Below, piece by piece: positions 24,665 to 36,292 of a stretch of DNA of 64,000 nt; position 1 is the stretch's first letter, and each line of letters begins with the position of its first letter. A program made the position numbers and the translations under genes. The stretch is from positions 1,860,001 through 1,924,000 of the forward strand of contig JANEZZ010001513.1 in the NCBI GenBank assembly GCA_026122225.1. Direction: 5' to 3'. Origin of the DNA: Heloderma charlesbogerti. Taxonomy: Eukaryota; Chordata; Lepidosauria; Squamata; Helodermatidae. Under the pieces are notes generated by a model. It did not search any database. It worked only from the letters and a program-made list of their open reading frames with translations, and was not told where the DNA came from.

Positions 24665-25130
24665 CTGTGGACCTCCTTAATCTGCTGTCCAGGTGCTAAG
24701 TGTTAATGGGCAACTTCAAGGCCCCTGCTTCAACTTCAAGAAGCTCTATGGGAGCTTCTAATGTTGTACTAAAGGAGTACAACATTTTTGCCAGGCGAAC
24801 ATCTCTAGGGAGCTCATTCCACAGCTGGGGTGCCACAGCAGAGAATGCCCTTTTCCTGGTAGCCACCTGCCTCACTTCCTTTGGCAGGGATTCCCAGAGA
24901 AGGACCCCTGAAGATGATCTTATTGTTCCTTCCCCCATGTCTTCCCCTCTCAAGGCTGCATTTCCCTGCTTCCCCCCCTGCTTGCTATAATCATAATTAC
25001 ATGTTTCACTGGCATCGGTGTTGTGACTAACACAATCCATCTCCTCTCTTAGCCAGGATTTAAAATCTGCACACAGTGGACACATATAAAGGGTCCATTG
25101 TAGGGGAGAAGTCAAGTTAGGTTAGTTTTA
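24665..25130 (-). mobile_element. L2 LINE 3' fragment
   Basis: The - strand frame has RKRAFSAVAPQLWNELPRDV, the C-terminal L2 block, followed by a short degraded tail. Confidence 0.65.
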
Positions 25131-25171
25131 GGAAAGAAAGTCCAGTTGGACAAATAGCCCTGCTTGTCTCT

Positions 25172-25305
25172 GCATTTATAGGTTGTGACCCTCCAGATAT
25201 TTTGGCCTACAACTCCCATCAGCCCAAGCCAGCATAGCCAATGGTGAGGGATGATGGGAGTTGTAGGCCAAAAATATGGAAAGCCACAAGTTGCCCATGC
25301 CTTTC
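25172..25305. mobile_element. hAT-like foldback MITE
   Basis: Palindrome around GGCCTACAACTCCCATCA and TGATGGGAGTTGTAGGCC, with GTTGTGACCC / CCACAAGTTGCCC outside. Sister of the copy at 21288. Confidence 0.65.
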
Positions 25306-25475
25306 CTATAGTGAACTCAAGATGGTGCAGGCGAGCACTCTAGACAAGCTGCTGTCCTCACTTTATGGTCTGTTTCTGCAGGTCTGGAATACAGTTCTCA
25401 CAGATGGTAACAGTGAACTGCTGAATCCATACACTGTTCCTTGCAGACTTAGGAAGATCATGTTGAAAAGATTTA

Positions 25476-25568
25476 GGTTGTAATCCTATACACATTCCCA
25501 TGGGAGTAAGATCAATTGAAGTCAATGAGACTTTCTTCTGACTAAACATGCATAGGAATCTCACTGTG
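25476..25568. mobile_element. Harbinger-like MITE
   Basis: Starts GGTTGTAATCCTATACAC after TTA (25473-25475) and ends before TTA (25569-25571); the right end (CATAGGAATCTCACTG) is mutated. Interior motif ACTTTCTTCTGACTAAACAT is shared in diverged form with 45918-46003 and with the tandem array at 33575-33770. Confidence 0.6.
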
Positions 25569-26336
25569 TTATGAATTTTCCACAAAACCCGTACTGTGCT
25601 GTGTTGTTGGCAATGAATGGAAGTATAAATGGAATAAATCCCAAATCACAGAAGCAGCAATCTACAAGTAAGGTCACCTCAGCATTATGTTTAGCCTGTG
25701 AGGACTCAATAAGGGCAGTCTGCCATGAGAGCTGAAAACACATTCTACAGCAATGGGAGAATGCACCTTGCACTTTGAGTCCATCTCGAGGGCAGCCTTC
25801 CTACTTCCAGAGATGTATCCTAGTTACTATAACAACTTTATTTCTTCTATGTACGCTGGTATATACTGAGCAGGCTAGGGAAATTATGTACTTCAAAATG
25901 ATGAAAACCACAAGATGAAAGTCATGCTAGAGTAAGTCTAATGCAGATCTATCAATGAAGGAAAATGTACTGGCATGGGGGTGGGAAAGAGGAGTCTAGT
26001 CTATATTCTTGCTGCAAATATAGCATTTTCACAAAGACACAGAATATAACAATTTTTTAAAAAATCCAAGTAACATAGAATTAAGAGCAAATGAATCTTC
26101 AAGACCGACAATGTTTGTCAACCACCCTCTGATTCTATGCCCGATTTCCCACTCCACAAAACTCCATCTAGAAAGGAGAGTCTTACATGCTGTAATGCAG
26201 CAATGGAGAGCTTCCAATCCAGGAGTGGAATACGGGCATGGGGTTCCCCAACTGGCAGGCCAGCTTATTCCCCAGGCCCTGCCCCTCTCTACAGCCAGGG
26301 AAAATCTCTTCACTCCAATCAGCAGCTTAACTGCTG

Positions 26337-26625
26337 CCAGGGGGCGTCTTTGGGGGAGGGTGCTGCTGTGGAGGGAAGCATTAACCTTCCCCCTCCCCAT
26401 GAACACTAAAACTCTCCTTGAAAAATCTCTCCCACCCCCCCACTATGTCAATGTAGGCATTTTAAAAGCCCCATTGCCAGGGAGGAGACATTTCTGGGAG
26501 GGGGTTGCTGGTGGAGAGGGGAGGGCTAAGTCTCCCCTCTTCAAATGCTGGGGGGGGGAAACCTTTCAAAAATCACATGCTGCATTGAGGCCTTTAAAAG
26601 CTTCCATTGGTGCCAATTACCATGG
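26337..26625. repeat. Diverged tandem repeat, unit about 140 bp
   Basis: Two units can be lined up: each begins CCAGGG, carries GGGGGAGGGTGCTGCTG or GGGAGGGGGTTGCTGG, then CCTTGAAAAATC or CCTTTCAAAAATC, and closes with TTTTAAAAGCCCCATT or CTTTAAAAGCTTCCATT. Confidence 0.5.
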
Positions 26626-26699
26626 AGTCAGGAAGGTGGGAGGGGGAGAGAGAGAGAGCGGTCATATGACTAATATTATGGTGGATGATGTAACACCTA

Positions 26700-26826
26700 T
26701 ACCCAACCTTGGATCCCCAGATGTTTTTTGACTACAGATCCCATCTCCCCTGACCATTTGCCATGCTAGTTGGGGCTGGTGGCAGTTGTAATCCAACAAC
26801 ATCTGGAGTCCCATGGTTGGGAATGG
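26700..26826. mobile_element. CAGCCTTCC-type foldback MITE, degraded
   Basis: ACCCAACCTTGGATCCCCAG and CATGGTTGGGAATGG are the outer arms, CCAGATGTTTTTTGACTACA and CAACATCTGG the inner ones. Confidence 0.55.
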
Positions 26827-26904
26827 TTTTTCCCTTTTACAACTTGAAAAGCAACAGGGTCCCTCCCATAAAGTAATTAGCCACCCTATAAGGTGCATTG
26901 ACTT

Positions 26905-27208
26905 TTGTAGCTGCCATTACTTCCACAAGATGTAGTGATGGCTACCAATTTGGATGGCTTTAAAAGGGGATTGGTCAAATTCCTGGAGGATACAGCTATT
27001 GATGGCTACTAGGCATGATTGCTATATGCTACCTCCAGCCTCTGGGCAGTATGCCTATGTACACCAGTTGCTGGGCAACATGGGTGGGAGGGTGCTGTTG
27101 CACTCATGTTTTGCTTGTGGGTTTCCTGTGGGCAACTGGTTGGACACTGTGTGCTGGACTAGATGGATCCTTGGTCCAGCATGGCTTGTCTTATGTTCTT
27201 ATGAATCA
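26905..27208 (+). mobile_element. CR1-like LINE 3' end
   Basis: Begins AGTGATGGCTACCAATTTGG, passes AAATTCCTGGAGGAT, and ends GTCCAGCATGGCTTGTCTTA. Translation gives the conserved MATNLDGFKRGL block near the end of ORF2. Confidence 0.65.
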
Positions 27209-27519
27209 AATGAAAACACGCTTATCTGAAAAGATCCAAAGCTGCTGCTGCTATTGGATGAGTGTGGACCTCACTGGACAAGTGTGAGCCAATTGTGCTT
27301 GAGAACCCTTCAGAGAACTTGGATCTATGTGATTCCCAAGCATAAGGATAAATGCCACACTAACAAAATTAAGATCACCTCACATCATTTTAAACTGGAC
27401 AAGAATTTGGGGACTTTAAATGCTTGCCTGTCAAAGGATGGGAGCCCAGGTAGCTCTGAGCTTTGGTTAGAAGAACTTAGGTGGCAGTTCTGCTCACCTT
27501 CCTGCCTATCTTCACCATA

Positions 27520-28645
27520 CATAAGAATATAAGAAGAGCCATGCTGGATTAGGGATGGTGCGGGCACCCGATTCAGTCCAGGAATCCAGCGGAACTGGCT
27601 GCACCACTGAGCCCTGCTCACTGAGCCCCTGCCCCTGCCCCTGCCCACCCCCACCCACACTCGGCAAATGGTCTGCACTCACCCTGGCAACCTTGTCGAG
27701 CTTGGTGGTTGCCATTTTTTGATAAATGAAATAGCTATAGCAAAAATGTGCATATTTGTGCATGCACAAAAATGTGCTTTTTTGCAAATGCACACATTTG
27801 CGTATGCATGACAATGCACATTTTTGCCAAAATTCTCATTTTGCATGCACACAAATATGTGCATTGGCAAAATGCACACTTTTGCACATGCGAATATGCG
27901 GCATTGCAAAATGCGCATTTTCGCGCATATGAAAACATGAGTATTTTTGCTATCACCATTGTATTTTTCAAAAAAATGGCAACCACAGAGCTCGACGAGG
28001 CCGCTGGGGTGAGTGCGGGTTGCTCGCTGAGTATGGGAGAGGCTCAAGCACGGTCCGGGGACCAGTGAGCAGGGGTAGGGCCTAAACGGGTGTCCAGAGA
28101 ACCCAGACAGGGGTGAGTTCACAGATCCCTATGCTGGATCAGACCAAGGTCCATCTGATCCAGCATTCTGTTCACACAGAGGCCAACCAGCTGTCAATGG
28201 GAAACCCACAAGCAGGACATAAGTGTTACAGCGCTCTCCTGCCCATGTTCCCCACCTAGTGGTGTACATGGGCATACTGCCTCTGATACTGGAGGTAGCA
28301 TGCAGCCATCAGGACTAGTAGCTGTTGATAGCCTTCTCCTCCAGGAATTTGTCTAACCCCCTGTTAAAGCCATCCAAATTGGTGGCCATCACTATGTCTT
28401 GTGGTAGCAAATTCCATAGTTTGACTATGCGCTGTGTGAAGAACTACTTCCTTTTATCTGTCCTGAATCTCCCATCCATCAGCCTCATGGGTTGACACTG
28501 GGTTCTAGTATTATGAGAGAGGGAGAAAAATGTCTCCCCATTCACATTCTCCACACCATGCATAATCTTGTACACCTCTATCATGTCTCCCCTTACTCGC
28601 CTTTTTTTCCAAGCTAAACAATCCTAACTGTTGGGACATAACCTA
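27520..28645 (-). mobile_element. CR1-like LINE 3' end, split by a hAT element
   Basis: 28132-28645 is the - strand 3' end (GATAGAGGTGTACAAGATTA, TGTGAAGAACTACTTCC on the + strand, and ATGGATGGGAGATTCAGG) and 27520-27549 is its last 30 bases (ACATAAGAATATAAGAAGAG). The 582 bases in between are the element at 27550-28131, so the two parts were once joined. Confidence 0.75.
27550..28131. mobile_element. hAT-like foldback element, TAGGGATG family, with TGCA-rich core
   Basis: 582 bp, ends TAGGGATGG and AGATCCCTA, with a perfect 8-bp duplication TGCTGGAT (27542-27549 and 28132-28139). Outer arms carry CACTCACCCTGGCAACC / GGGGTGAGTGC and GGTTGCCATTTTTTGA / TCAAAAAAATGGCAACC. The core is a run of GTGCATATTTGTGCATGCAC-like words in both directions. 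Open frames over it are by-products of this simple composition, not genes. Confidence 0.85.
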
Positions 28646-29550
28646 CTGGTACATAACCTATTGGAGCGGAAACATAATTTTAGAAGTACATTAAGCATTC
28701 TGTTCTTAAATTTCATAGTGGAGGATAGGTCCTTAAACTTCTGAAGGAAGTCAGGAAAGAGGCTGGGTCTCCAGAATTTTGGCTGCCTTCTGCTTCCTCT
28801 AACAATAATTCTTCCAAGAAGTGTCAAGGGAGATTGGATGTTACTCCATCTTGTAACATCTTTATTCCCCATAAAGGCTTTACCCACCAAAAGGCAAAAA
28901 CATAAAACAAAACCTGCCCCCATTTCCCATAATGAGTATTGGGTTGGCAGGGGCCTGAGGTTGGAGAGTTAACAGCCATGGGATTGTTCATGGATGGGAA
29001 AGATGTGAAAACAGAAGAAGAGAAGATTGGAGGAGAGCTGGTAGCCAGCTACAGCGAAGATGGAGACATATTGGGACAGATGCAGCGAAGTGATAGAAGG
29101 CAGGGTGGTGGTGGTAATGGTAATCATAAATGGGAGATTCAGATAAGTTATGCATGGGTTTGCTGGACATGATACTTGACTAAAAGGACCACAGGGTCAA
29201 AGGGAACAGTTTCAATGATCAGGCAAAATGCTGGAGGTAATTTTGGTAGCGTGGCTGGTGTTATAAATGTTGGCCAAATCTGCAAGCCATGCTGGCCTGC
29301 CCATGCCTTTTGTCGGGTAAATCACTGGGCTAATGGACCAGAATGGCTGGCTAATGTGGGTCTTTCCCTCCCCATGCCCCAATAACAAGGAAAATAGCTG
29401 GGTATTCCTGGAGTATCCTGAATGGAAAGAACCCAGGTTAGTTGTCAAAGCTTTACCCTTCCCAGCTAAGGATGATGTAATCTCTCTTTCTGTCCAGTCT
29501 GAGGACCCAGTCTTCTTTTCTGTCCAGGCCTTCAATGAAGAAGTGTCTAA

Positions 29551-29640
29551 AACAGCATTCTCCAACCAGGTGCCCTCCAAATCAGATGTGTTGGACTCTA
29601 ATTCCCATTATCCCCAGCCAGCATGGCCAATAGCAGAGGT
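29551..29640. mobile_element. Half copy of the CAGCCTTCC foldback MITE
   Basis: CAGCATTCTCCAACCAGG, then GGACTCTAATTCCCATTATC and CAGCCAGCATGGCCAAT; the right arm is missing, and a second copy starts about 15 bases further on. Confidence 0.5.
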
Positions 29641-29654
29641 GGAGAACTCCTGTT

Positions 29655-29765
29655 GTCCCCAGACGTTCATGAACTTCTACTACCATCATCCCTCACCATT
29701 GGCCAGACTGGCTGGGATTGATGGGAATTGGAGTCCAACAACATATGGAGGACCACAATTTCCCC
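29655..29765. mobile_element. Foldback MITE, degraded
   Basis: GTCCCCAGACGTTCATGAAC at the left; centre CATCATCCCTCACCATTGGC; right arm GATGGGAATTGGAGTCC and ACATATGGAGGACC. Confidence 0.5.
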
Positions 29766-30980
29766 AGGCCTGGCCAATGGCAATGTGAGCTGGGCATGAT
29801 CTGGAGGGGACCAAGCTGGGGGTGGCTGGTCTAAAATAAATCACTCTACTTTTGAAATGTACATCAGGGAAATGAAATGTAATCCTTCAAGAGCTTAACT
29901 GACAAGGAATTACCCTTCCCTCTTTTTTCCCTAATGTAGTTTGTAAACTCCTTGGGGTAGAGACATATTACTCATATAGAACAATTTATTCAGACTGGCT
30001 CACCCATTTTGCTGCCTAGACTGTAGCAGTCCTTCAGCTCGCTGTTATTGGCAGTTTTTGACACAACCTCGGTCTTCGTCCAACAGACAGTGTCGTTGTT
30101 GCAAGCAGTCATACTTCATGCTCTTCCACGGTAGCCACCCAAGTGTGGAAATATTTAATAGATCATTGTCACTAATTTGTCCATCATGTTCACCAGTACT
30201 CACCTACGCTGGTGTATTTTACTGAAATTTTTGGTGCGTGTTCCACTGTTGGGTAGGTGGAGGTAGATTCTCCTGCCCACCTGAGAGATCCTCTTTCCGA
30301 GTCCTCAGATATGATACAGCCTAAGAACTAAAATTAAAGAAAGCCATAATGCTATTGCAAATAGAAAATTCTTCACACGTTATCAAGAAGAAAATCAATA
30401 GATGCATGTTGGAAGGAAACATTTTCCCTTGTTATTATTTTCTGCAGCAGGAATGAATCACTGGAAGATAATAGCCCGGAGGAGTTGGTGTAATGGGCAG
30501 AGAATTAGAGGGAAATGAGCAGATGGGAGGTGAGAGCCAAGTGAATAGATCTTTTGCCGCCTGGCCTGATTGATTGGCTACAGTGCGCCACTTTGAAAGG
30601 CACAAAGCTTGACTGGAGGGGCCAGACTGGCCAGACTGTCATGCTTTCTTCCCCTTCCTCATGGCCGTTAGCAAATAAGGTTGCTAATAACACAAAGGAA
30701 AAAGAATAGGAGAGAAGTACAAAACTGGGAACAGGAGCTTGCAGGTTTCAGGCAGTCTGTTTTTTATTAAAAGGAACCTGGTCTTAAAGCAGAGTTTAGG
30801 TTATTTCAGGCTTAAAGGGAACGTGTTTCGCCATCACAGATTTTTAGAAGTGGTCACACAGTTCAAGGCTGCAGTTAAATCCGAGCCTTAGGGCAGCATC
30901 AGTGATGACACTCTTCCTATAGGAAGAGATTATCCCAGGGTAGGAAAACCGTCCTGTGTGAAGTGGCTGAGTTTCTACAG

Positions 30981-31371
30981 CAGGGGTGAAGGAACTTTTT
31001 TTTTCTGTTGAGGGCTGCATGACAGTGGAGGGTGGGGGCCCACGTAGCCATTTCCTCTTCACCTGCCATCCCTCCTCTCTCTCACTTTCTTTCTGAAACT
31101 GCCTGTCTTTCTCTCTCTCTCTAACATCCTCTCACTTTCGCTCTATCCTTCTAACACGGCCCCTATCTCTTTCTGAAACCCCTCTCTCTCTGACACCCCT
31201 GTCTCTTTCTGACATTCTGCCCCCCCCCAGCCAGCCAGCCACCCACCCACTCACCCAGTGGCAGTTTAGGAAGGGACAGATTGCTCTTGCCAGGCTCTGA
31301 ACTGATTGCTTGCAGAGTAGTTTTGAAATTAGGGTGAGGGCCACATGCAGCCCTAGAAGTGTGCACCCCTG
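30981..31371. mobile_element. hAT non-autonomous element, CAGGGGTG ends
   Basis: 391 bp, ends CAGGGGTG and CACCCCTG, with a perfect 8-bp duplication TTCTACAG (30973-30980 and 31372-31379). The subterminal GAGGGCTGCATG / CATGCAGCCCT arms also pair. The interior is a pyrimidine-rich run of CTCTCTCT and TTTCTGA words (31070-31215) followed by (CCAG)n/(CCAC)n. Confidence 0.9.
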
Positions 31372-31683
31372 TTCTACAGTTCCCAAAAAAGGGCAATCGA
31401 GGTTGAACAGTGGAGTGTACTTTCCTTGCCTTGGGGGCTTAGGTGTTGTGCTGGGAGATAAAGTAGCCCTCCTGCTGCTTCTTTGGCATGAATTGCTCCC
31501 CCAAGAGCACATTTGCATAGCAGCAGCCCCCATATCCATCTTACATATGTATAGTTTTGCCTGCGGCCTCATTTCCACAATCTATACGATTCTAACCTTG
31601 CGTTCCATCCAGAGAGCGACGCAGGTCAATACATATATTTTGGCTCCAGGGAGTCAGATGCAGTCTGGGGGTCTTTTGCTAGG

Positions 31684-32029
31684 TAAAAGGTAAAAGTAAA
31701 GGTGTCCCCAACCAGTCATGTCCGACTCTAGGGTGAGGTGCTCATCTCCATTTCTAAGCCGAAGAGACAGCTCTGTCTGAAGACGCTTCCGTGATCACGT
31801 GGCCGGCATGACTGAACACCGAGGTGCACAGAACGCTGTTACCTTTCCTGCCGAGGCGGTACCTATTTATCTACTTGCAATTTCTTGCTTTCAAACTGCT
31901 AGGTTGGCAGAAGCTGGGACTGACGATGGGAGCTCACTCCATCACGCGGCACTCGGGTCTCGAACTGCTGTCCTGCCGACCTTCCGGTCTGCAATTCAGC
32001 GTCTTAACCACTAAGCCACCATGGCCCTC
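31684..32029 (-). mobile_element. Sauria SINE (tRNA head, BovB-type tail)
   Basis: Full-length SINE on the - strand. The head is tRNA-like (GGTGGCTTAGTGGTTAAGAC, A box; AGTTCGAGACCC, B box), the body has GAAATTGCAAGTAGATAAAT, and the tail GAGTCGGACATGACTGGTTG is close to the 3' end of BovB (GAGTCGGACACGACTTAACG at 48361-48380). A perfect 12-bp duplication TCTTTTGCTAGG lies at 31672-31683 and 32030-32041. Sauria SINEs are restricted to squamates, so this is the strongest taxonomic marker in the window. Confidence 0.92.
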
Positions 32030-33574
32030 TCTTTTGCTAGGACCCATACTCAAATGCTTGGCCACTTCCAGGATTACAAAATGACAACCCTGAACTGGCT
32101 GTACAGAAGATTGCAGAGTCTTGTTGCCATGGAGATGAGTTTCTTCTTTGCAGATAATCCATTTTACAACATTGGCCTGCTTATTGTAACATAAAGGAGT
32201 TATTTCCTTTGGTCTGTAATGGACAAGCTAAACAGGTGCAATATAATATTTTCCTTACCCTTCATTCTGTGCTGTGTTCCTAGATGAGCTGGGACTGGAA
32301 TGCTGCTCTCTCTGATTAGACCTGATTCTCTCTCTTATAAACTGGCTTTGGAGAGGCTGTATGTACCCTCAATTCATTGTGTATGGTTCAGGCAACTTGC
32401 CTTTCTGGGAAGAGAAAGATGCTTTCCATTTTCTCTCGCTGAAGAGAATACTTGCCCTTGGAAAGAAAACAACAGTGTTTGCAACCAGCTAGAACTCATT
32501 TCCTAATACCAAGTTCTTTTAGATTAATCGTTTCAAGAAAAGAGAACATTGTTCCCTTCAGTGTTCTGGTTAGCTGTTCTATTTTTACACTGCAATGATG
32601 TTGAAGTAACTGCTGGTGATTTTTATGAGGAACATAATTTGTACTTTCTAAATCTAGCTAATGCTTAGATGGCATTCAACATGAATGAATCACCACCTAA
32701 TATTAATTCAAATATGTGTGGTAAATCCCACAGTGGATTTGGAACACAGTGTTCCATTATTACCTGAATTCTAAAGTGGCACATTTAAAATATTACAGTG
32801 CTCAGGGTTAACAACCATTCAACATTAGTATTTTTTTCTGTGGTAACTCAGGCTGCTTCAAATTTTGGGGTAGGGGAAGTCACTCTCTCTGTGTGTGTGT
32901 CTTTGTGTGCACCAATTGAGTTTGAAAAGTTCAGAAGCCAAATCCCCAAACCTCTTTTGGATCCAAGGGCAATTTCAAAATCAGTTTGAAGATGTTTGGG
33001 AAAGAGAAAGAGAAAGAGAGAGAGAGAGATCCAATGCATGTGTGGGCACTAGCCTATATGCTTAAACCACCCTTGTCCCCTTGCCCCCAATCAACCACAA
33101 AATGTAGGTTTTCCTTATGATATCTCAAGAGAGGTCAGTATTTCAAAGGTGTTATGAAAACATAACCATAATGTACCAGATTTGGGGGCTCTTGAATTGC
33201 CTATAAGAGGTAAAGGGACCTCTTATACAAAAATACTTTTCAGGTTCAATAAAATACAGCATACAAAATGTCCAGCAGATACATCATGGGCCAGAAGGGG
33301 AGTGGGTGGCTGATGGGATAAGACATTAGACAAATGCATAGAAAGAACTTCCAGGAGGATAAGTGTGTTAGTCCATTGCCACAAAAACAATGAAGAGTCT
33401 CATAGTGCCTTAAAAGCAGGGGTGAAGCTCTTTTTTCAGCCTGAGGGGCAGATTCCATTTTGGAGAATCTCTCGGAGGGGCGGGGTGCATCTCAGTGGTA
33501 AGCAGGGCAAAAATGGGTGGGCTGAAAAAAATCCAATCCCTCTGTCACCATTCCATGGTTACCAATTCATATAG

Positions 33575-33770
33575 GAAGCATGTCTACTCAGAAGTGATCA
33601 TGAGCAATATGTCTACTCACAAATAAGCAGGACAAGCTTCTGCATGTCTACTCAGAAGTAAGCAGGACTCAGCAACACTTTCAAATAGCATTCCAAGTAC
33701 CAAGTCTATGCAAATCTATTCAGATGTAAGCATCATGTCTCCTCATAAGTAAGCAGAGTAAGTCAGTGCA
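33575..33770. repeat. Irregular tandem array of an ATGTCTACTCAGAAGTAAGC motif
   Basis: Five partial units at irregular spacing: ATGTCTACTCAGAAGTGATC, ATGTCTACTCACAAATAAGC, ATGTCTACTCAGAAGTAAGC, AATCTATTCAGATGTAAGC and ATGTCTCCTCATAAGTAAGC. The motif is the reverse complement of the interior of the Harbinger-like MITEs (TACTTCTGAGTAGACAT). Confidence 0.6.
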
Positions 33771-34149
33771 GGACAAGCTCAGAGAATCCCTCAGCAGTTT
33801 CCTCCCCTAGCTCTGCCCTCAGGGGCGGCCCAAGAGATTTTGCTGCCTGAGGTGAAGGACAAGATGGCACTCCCTCCCATTCCATGTACAAAACCAATTG
33901 GACTGGCAGTTGATCTTCCTTCAGTTTTGGTGATGGGACAGCATCCTCCACTGTACCTGAATGCAGCAGGTTAACTTAGGAAGCACGCAACAGGCTGCAT
34001 GGCACACAGGTCTTTCCTCCAATACCTTGCTGCCACCTTCCATCATCTGCTGCCTGAGGTAACTGCTTCACTCTGCCTAATGGTAGGGCCAGCTCTACCT
34101 GCCCTCTCTGCCCCACAAGGAAAGGGCTTAAAGACTAGCAGATTTATTA

Positions 34150-34270
34150 CAGCATTCAGTTTTGTGGCCTTGAGTCTGCTTCATTTGATGAAATGGACTC
34201 TAATCTATGAAAGCTTATGCTATAATAAATCTGTTAGTTTTTAAGGTGCTACAAGACTCTGTTGATTTTT
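34150..34270 (+). repeat. Unclassified interspersed repeat
   Basis: GAAAGCTTATGCTATAATAA, then TGTTAGTTTTTAAGGTGCTA and CAAGACTCTGTTG; same family as the fragment at 6041 in opposite orientation. Confidence 0.45.
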
Positions 34271-35154
34271 CATAGAAAATAACGTCTGTCAGTACCAACT
34301 AGCCATGATAACTAAAGGGAATATTCATTGTCAGAAACAATACACCCCCATGTACTAGATGCACAGACATAACATGCCCAACTAGATGTTGAACTGGATT
34401 TTGGTCTAATCACACAATGCAGTTCTTATGTTCCTACATATCTTCTTCACCAATTGTACCACTGCAGTAACATGCTGTAGGGTAATTTGCCCTAGAGAAA
34501 AGTATAACCAATTGTGTTGAAGAGACCAGTAGTATAAAATAGGCCCTCCAGGAAAGAACCTAATCCATTCTGACTTTTGATTGCATCTGTCACACCGTTA
34601 GCTCTACTGAAGTCTTCAGTAGTAGGGTATATGGTCTGTTATATTTTGAGTGCTTAGTCTGGCTAATGGCCACTGGAAATTGCTCCTTGTAATCTAACAA
34701 CTCCTTTGGCTGGGGGAGGTTCAGAAGGTGTGTCTGACTCTGCCACAGTGTTATTGTGATCAATTGCTACAGTGTAATAGGAAAGTCTGACATGCTGCAC
34801 TGAGTAGGAGAGAAATGAGAGTTGTGCTATTACTCTAAGAGTATAACAGCAGAGGACATAGCATCTGCGCTATAGACTTCTCCTGTTTTCAGTTCTTAAA
34901 AGCATGAGAGTCCCTCCCATAAGTAACCGGACACCCTGTAAGGTGTGGTGTATGTATTACACTCAACATATGGAGTTGACCTGACACCCGATCCGCGTTG
35001 TGGCTGCTCCTGCTGCTCCAGGTGGCATGGTTGAGTGTGTGTCTCCACATGGAAACTCTCCATGCACTCTGGAAATGCCACCTGGAAAACCAGCAGTGAT
35101 TACAGAATGGTATGGAAAAGAAACCATGGGGAGTTGTTTAAATCCAGTTCCATC

Positions 35155-35385
35155 TTGTAAGAACATAAGAGTGGCCATTCTGGATCAAGTCAAATGTCCA
35201 TGCAGTGGCCCAGCAACCAGATGCTTCATGGATGCCCAGTCTACCAGCAAGGCAGGAAGGCAATACGTGTTCCCAGTCTTTTCTCCACCTCCCCAAACTT
35301 ATTCAGCATTTAACCACCACAGTCAATAGCCACATGCAGACCTATTCCTCCATGCACTTGTTTAATCCCTTTTTAAAGCCATGTA
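35155..35385 (-). mobile_element. CR1-like LINE 3' end, degraded
   Basis: Starts TAAGAACATAAGAGTGGCC (the 3' terminus on the - strand) and carries ATAGCCACATGCAGACCTAT and TTTAATCCCTTTTTAAAGCC in the order seen at 28132-28645. Confidence 0.6.
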
Positions 35386-35398
35386 ACTTTAAAGCCCT

Positions 35399-35450
35399 AC
35401 ACGCATGCGCACATGCACGCGTGTGCGTGCACACACACACACACACACAC
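35399..35450. repeat. Alternating purine-pyrimidine tract ending in (CA)n
   Basis: About 50 bases of ACGCATGCGCACATGCACGC-type alternation running into CACACACA. It is a good candidate for Z-DNA. Confidence 0.85.
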
Positions 35451-36292
35451 TTACCAGTGCCCTAATCAGCACTGGGGATTTGTGGCTAGCTGCCATTTCC
35501 ATTTCCCACAACACCTCAGAATGACATGCACTGGGGCATCCACAAATGGTGGCTAGACTCAGAAGCTTGCTGGTGCTCAGGGCACTGCTGCCCACTGCCA
35601 AGGTAAGCCTTCCAGGTCCCACCTATGAAGGAGGGCCCCCACTAGAGGATGATTTGCCTGGAACCCCCTCAAACCTGGAGCTGGCACTGATTAGACGCCT
35701 CCCCCCCACACACACACACGGGTTGTCTGGAACTACTCAAAAATGTTGGATTTGCAAATAACTTCAAAATCTACAAAATGTGCACAAAACACACATCCTC
35801 TTCACTAAACCAGAGTCAACATCAAACATTTCCTGGAGATTACATCGAGAAAGTCAATGAAATCTTAGACTTGTGAAGTTGAGCTCTTTAGATTTACCTA
35901 CGGAGAAACGTCTTTTTTGCCTTCCTCAAAAGTGTGGGGGATCCAATCTGGATTGGGGTGAGAGGAGTTTTAATGCTTTGCCCCCACTGAGGTCCCAATA
36001 TAGATGGATGGGGTCTTTCCTGCCATTCGCATTGTCAAAATATGATCTATTGAAACAAGTGGATCCTTTTTGGACAATGCAAACTGTAGGTGCAGACCCC
36101 CCAATCTGGGCTGGGACTTCAGCAGTGGGCAAAAGGTTAAAGCTTCCTGCCCACCATACCAGGGTTCTGGCTTGGATCAGGTCCCCTGTGCTTACTTTTG
36201 CATAAGGAGGTAATTTGACTCTAGGAAAGACAAATGGAAGACAAACTTCTTAATGCCTAAGCAATGTTAACAACAGGCATGTTTTATTTCAG

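Larger units (their letters stand above)
23621..36292. other. CLVS1 last intron
   Basis: A 12.7-kb intron from GTAAGA to TTATTTCAG. It holds the L2, CR1, SINE, hAT and Harbinger-like elements listed below, and no further exon that I recognise. Stretches 23621-24660, 29792-30972 and 32042-33400 contain nothing I can classify. Confidence 0.85.

Noticed and set aside
26111..26731. 206-codon plus-strand open frame, among the longest in the window
   Set aside because: Low-complexity, runs through tandem repeats and a MITE, no domain and no splice context.
27679..28122. Overlapping open frames on both strands with many Cys, His and Met
   Set aside because: They are translations of the TGCA-rich core of a hAT element; Cys/His richness comes from TGCACA words.
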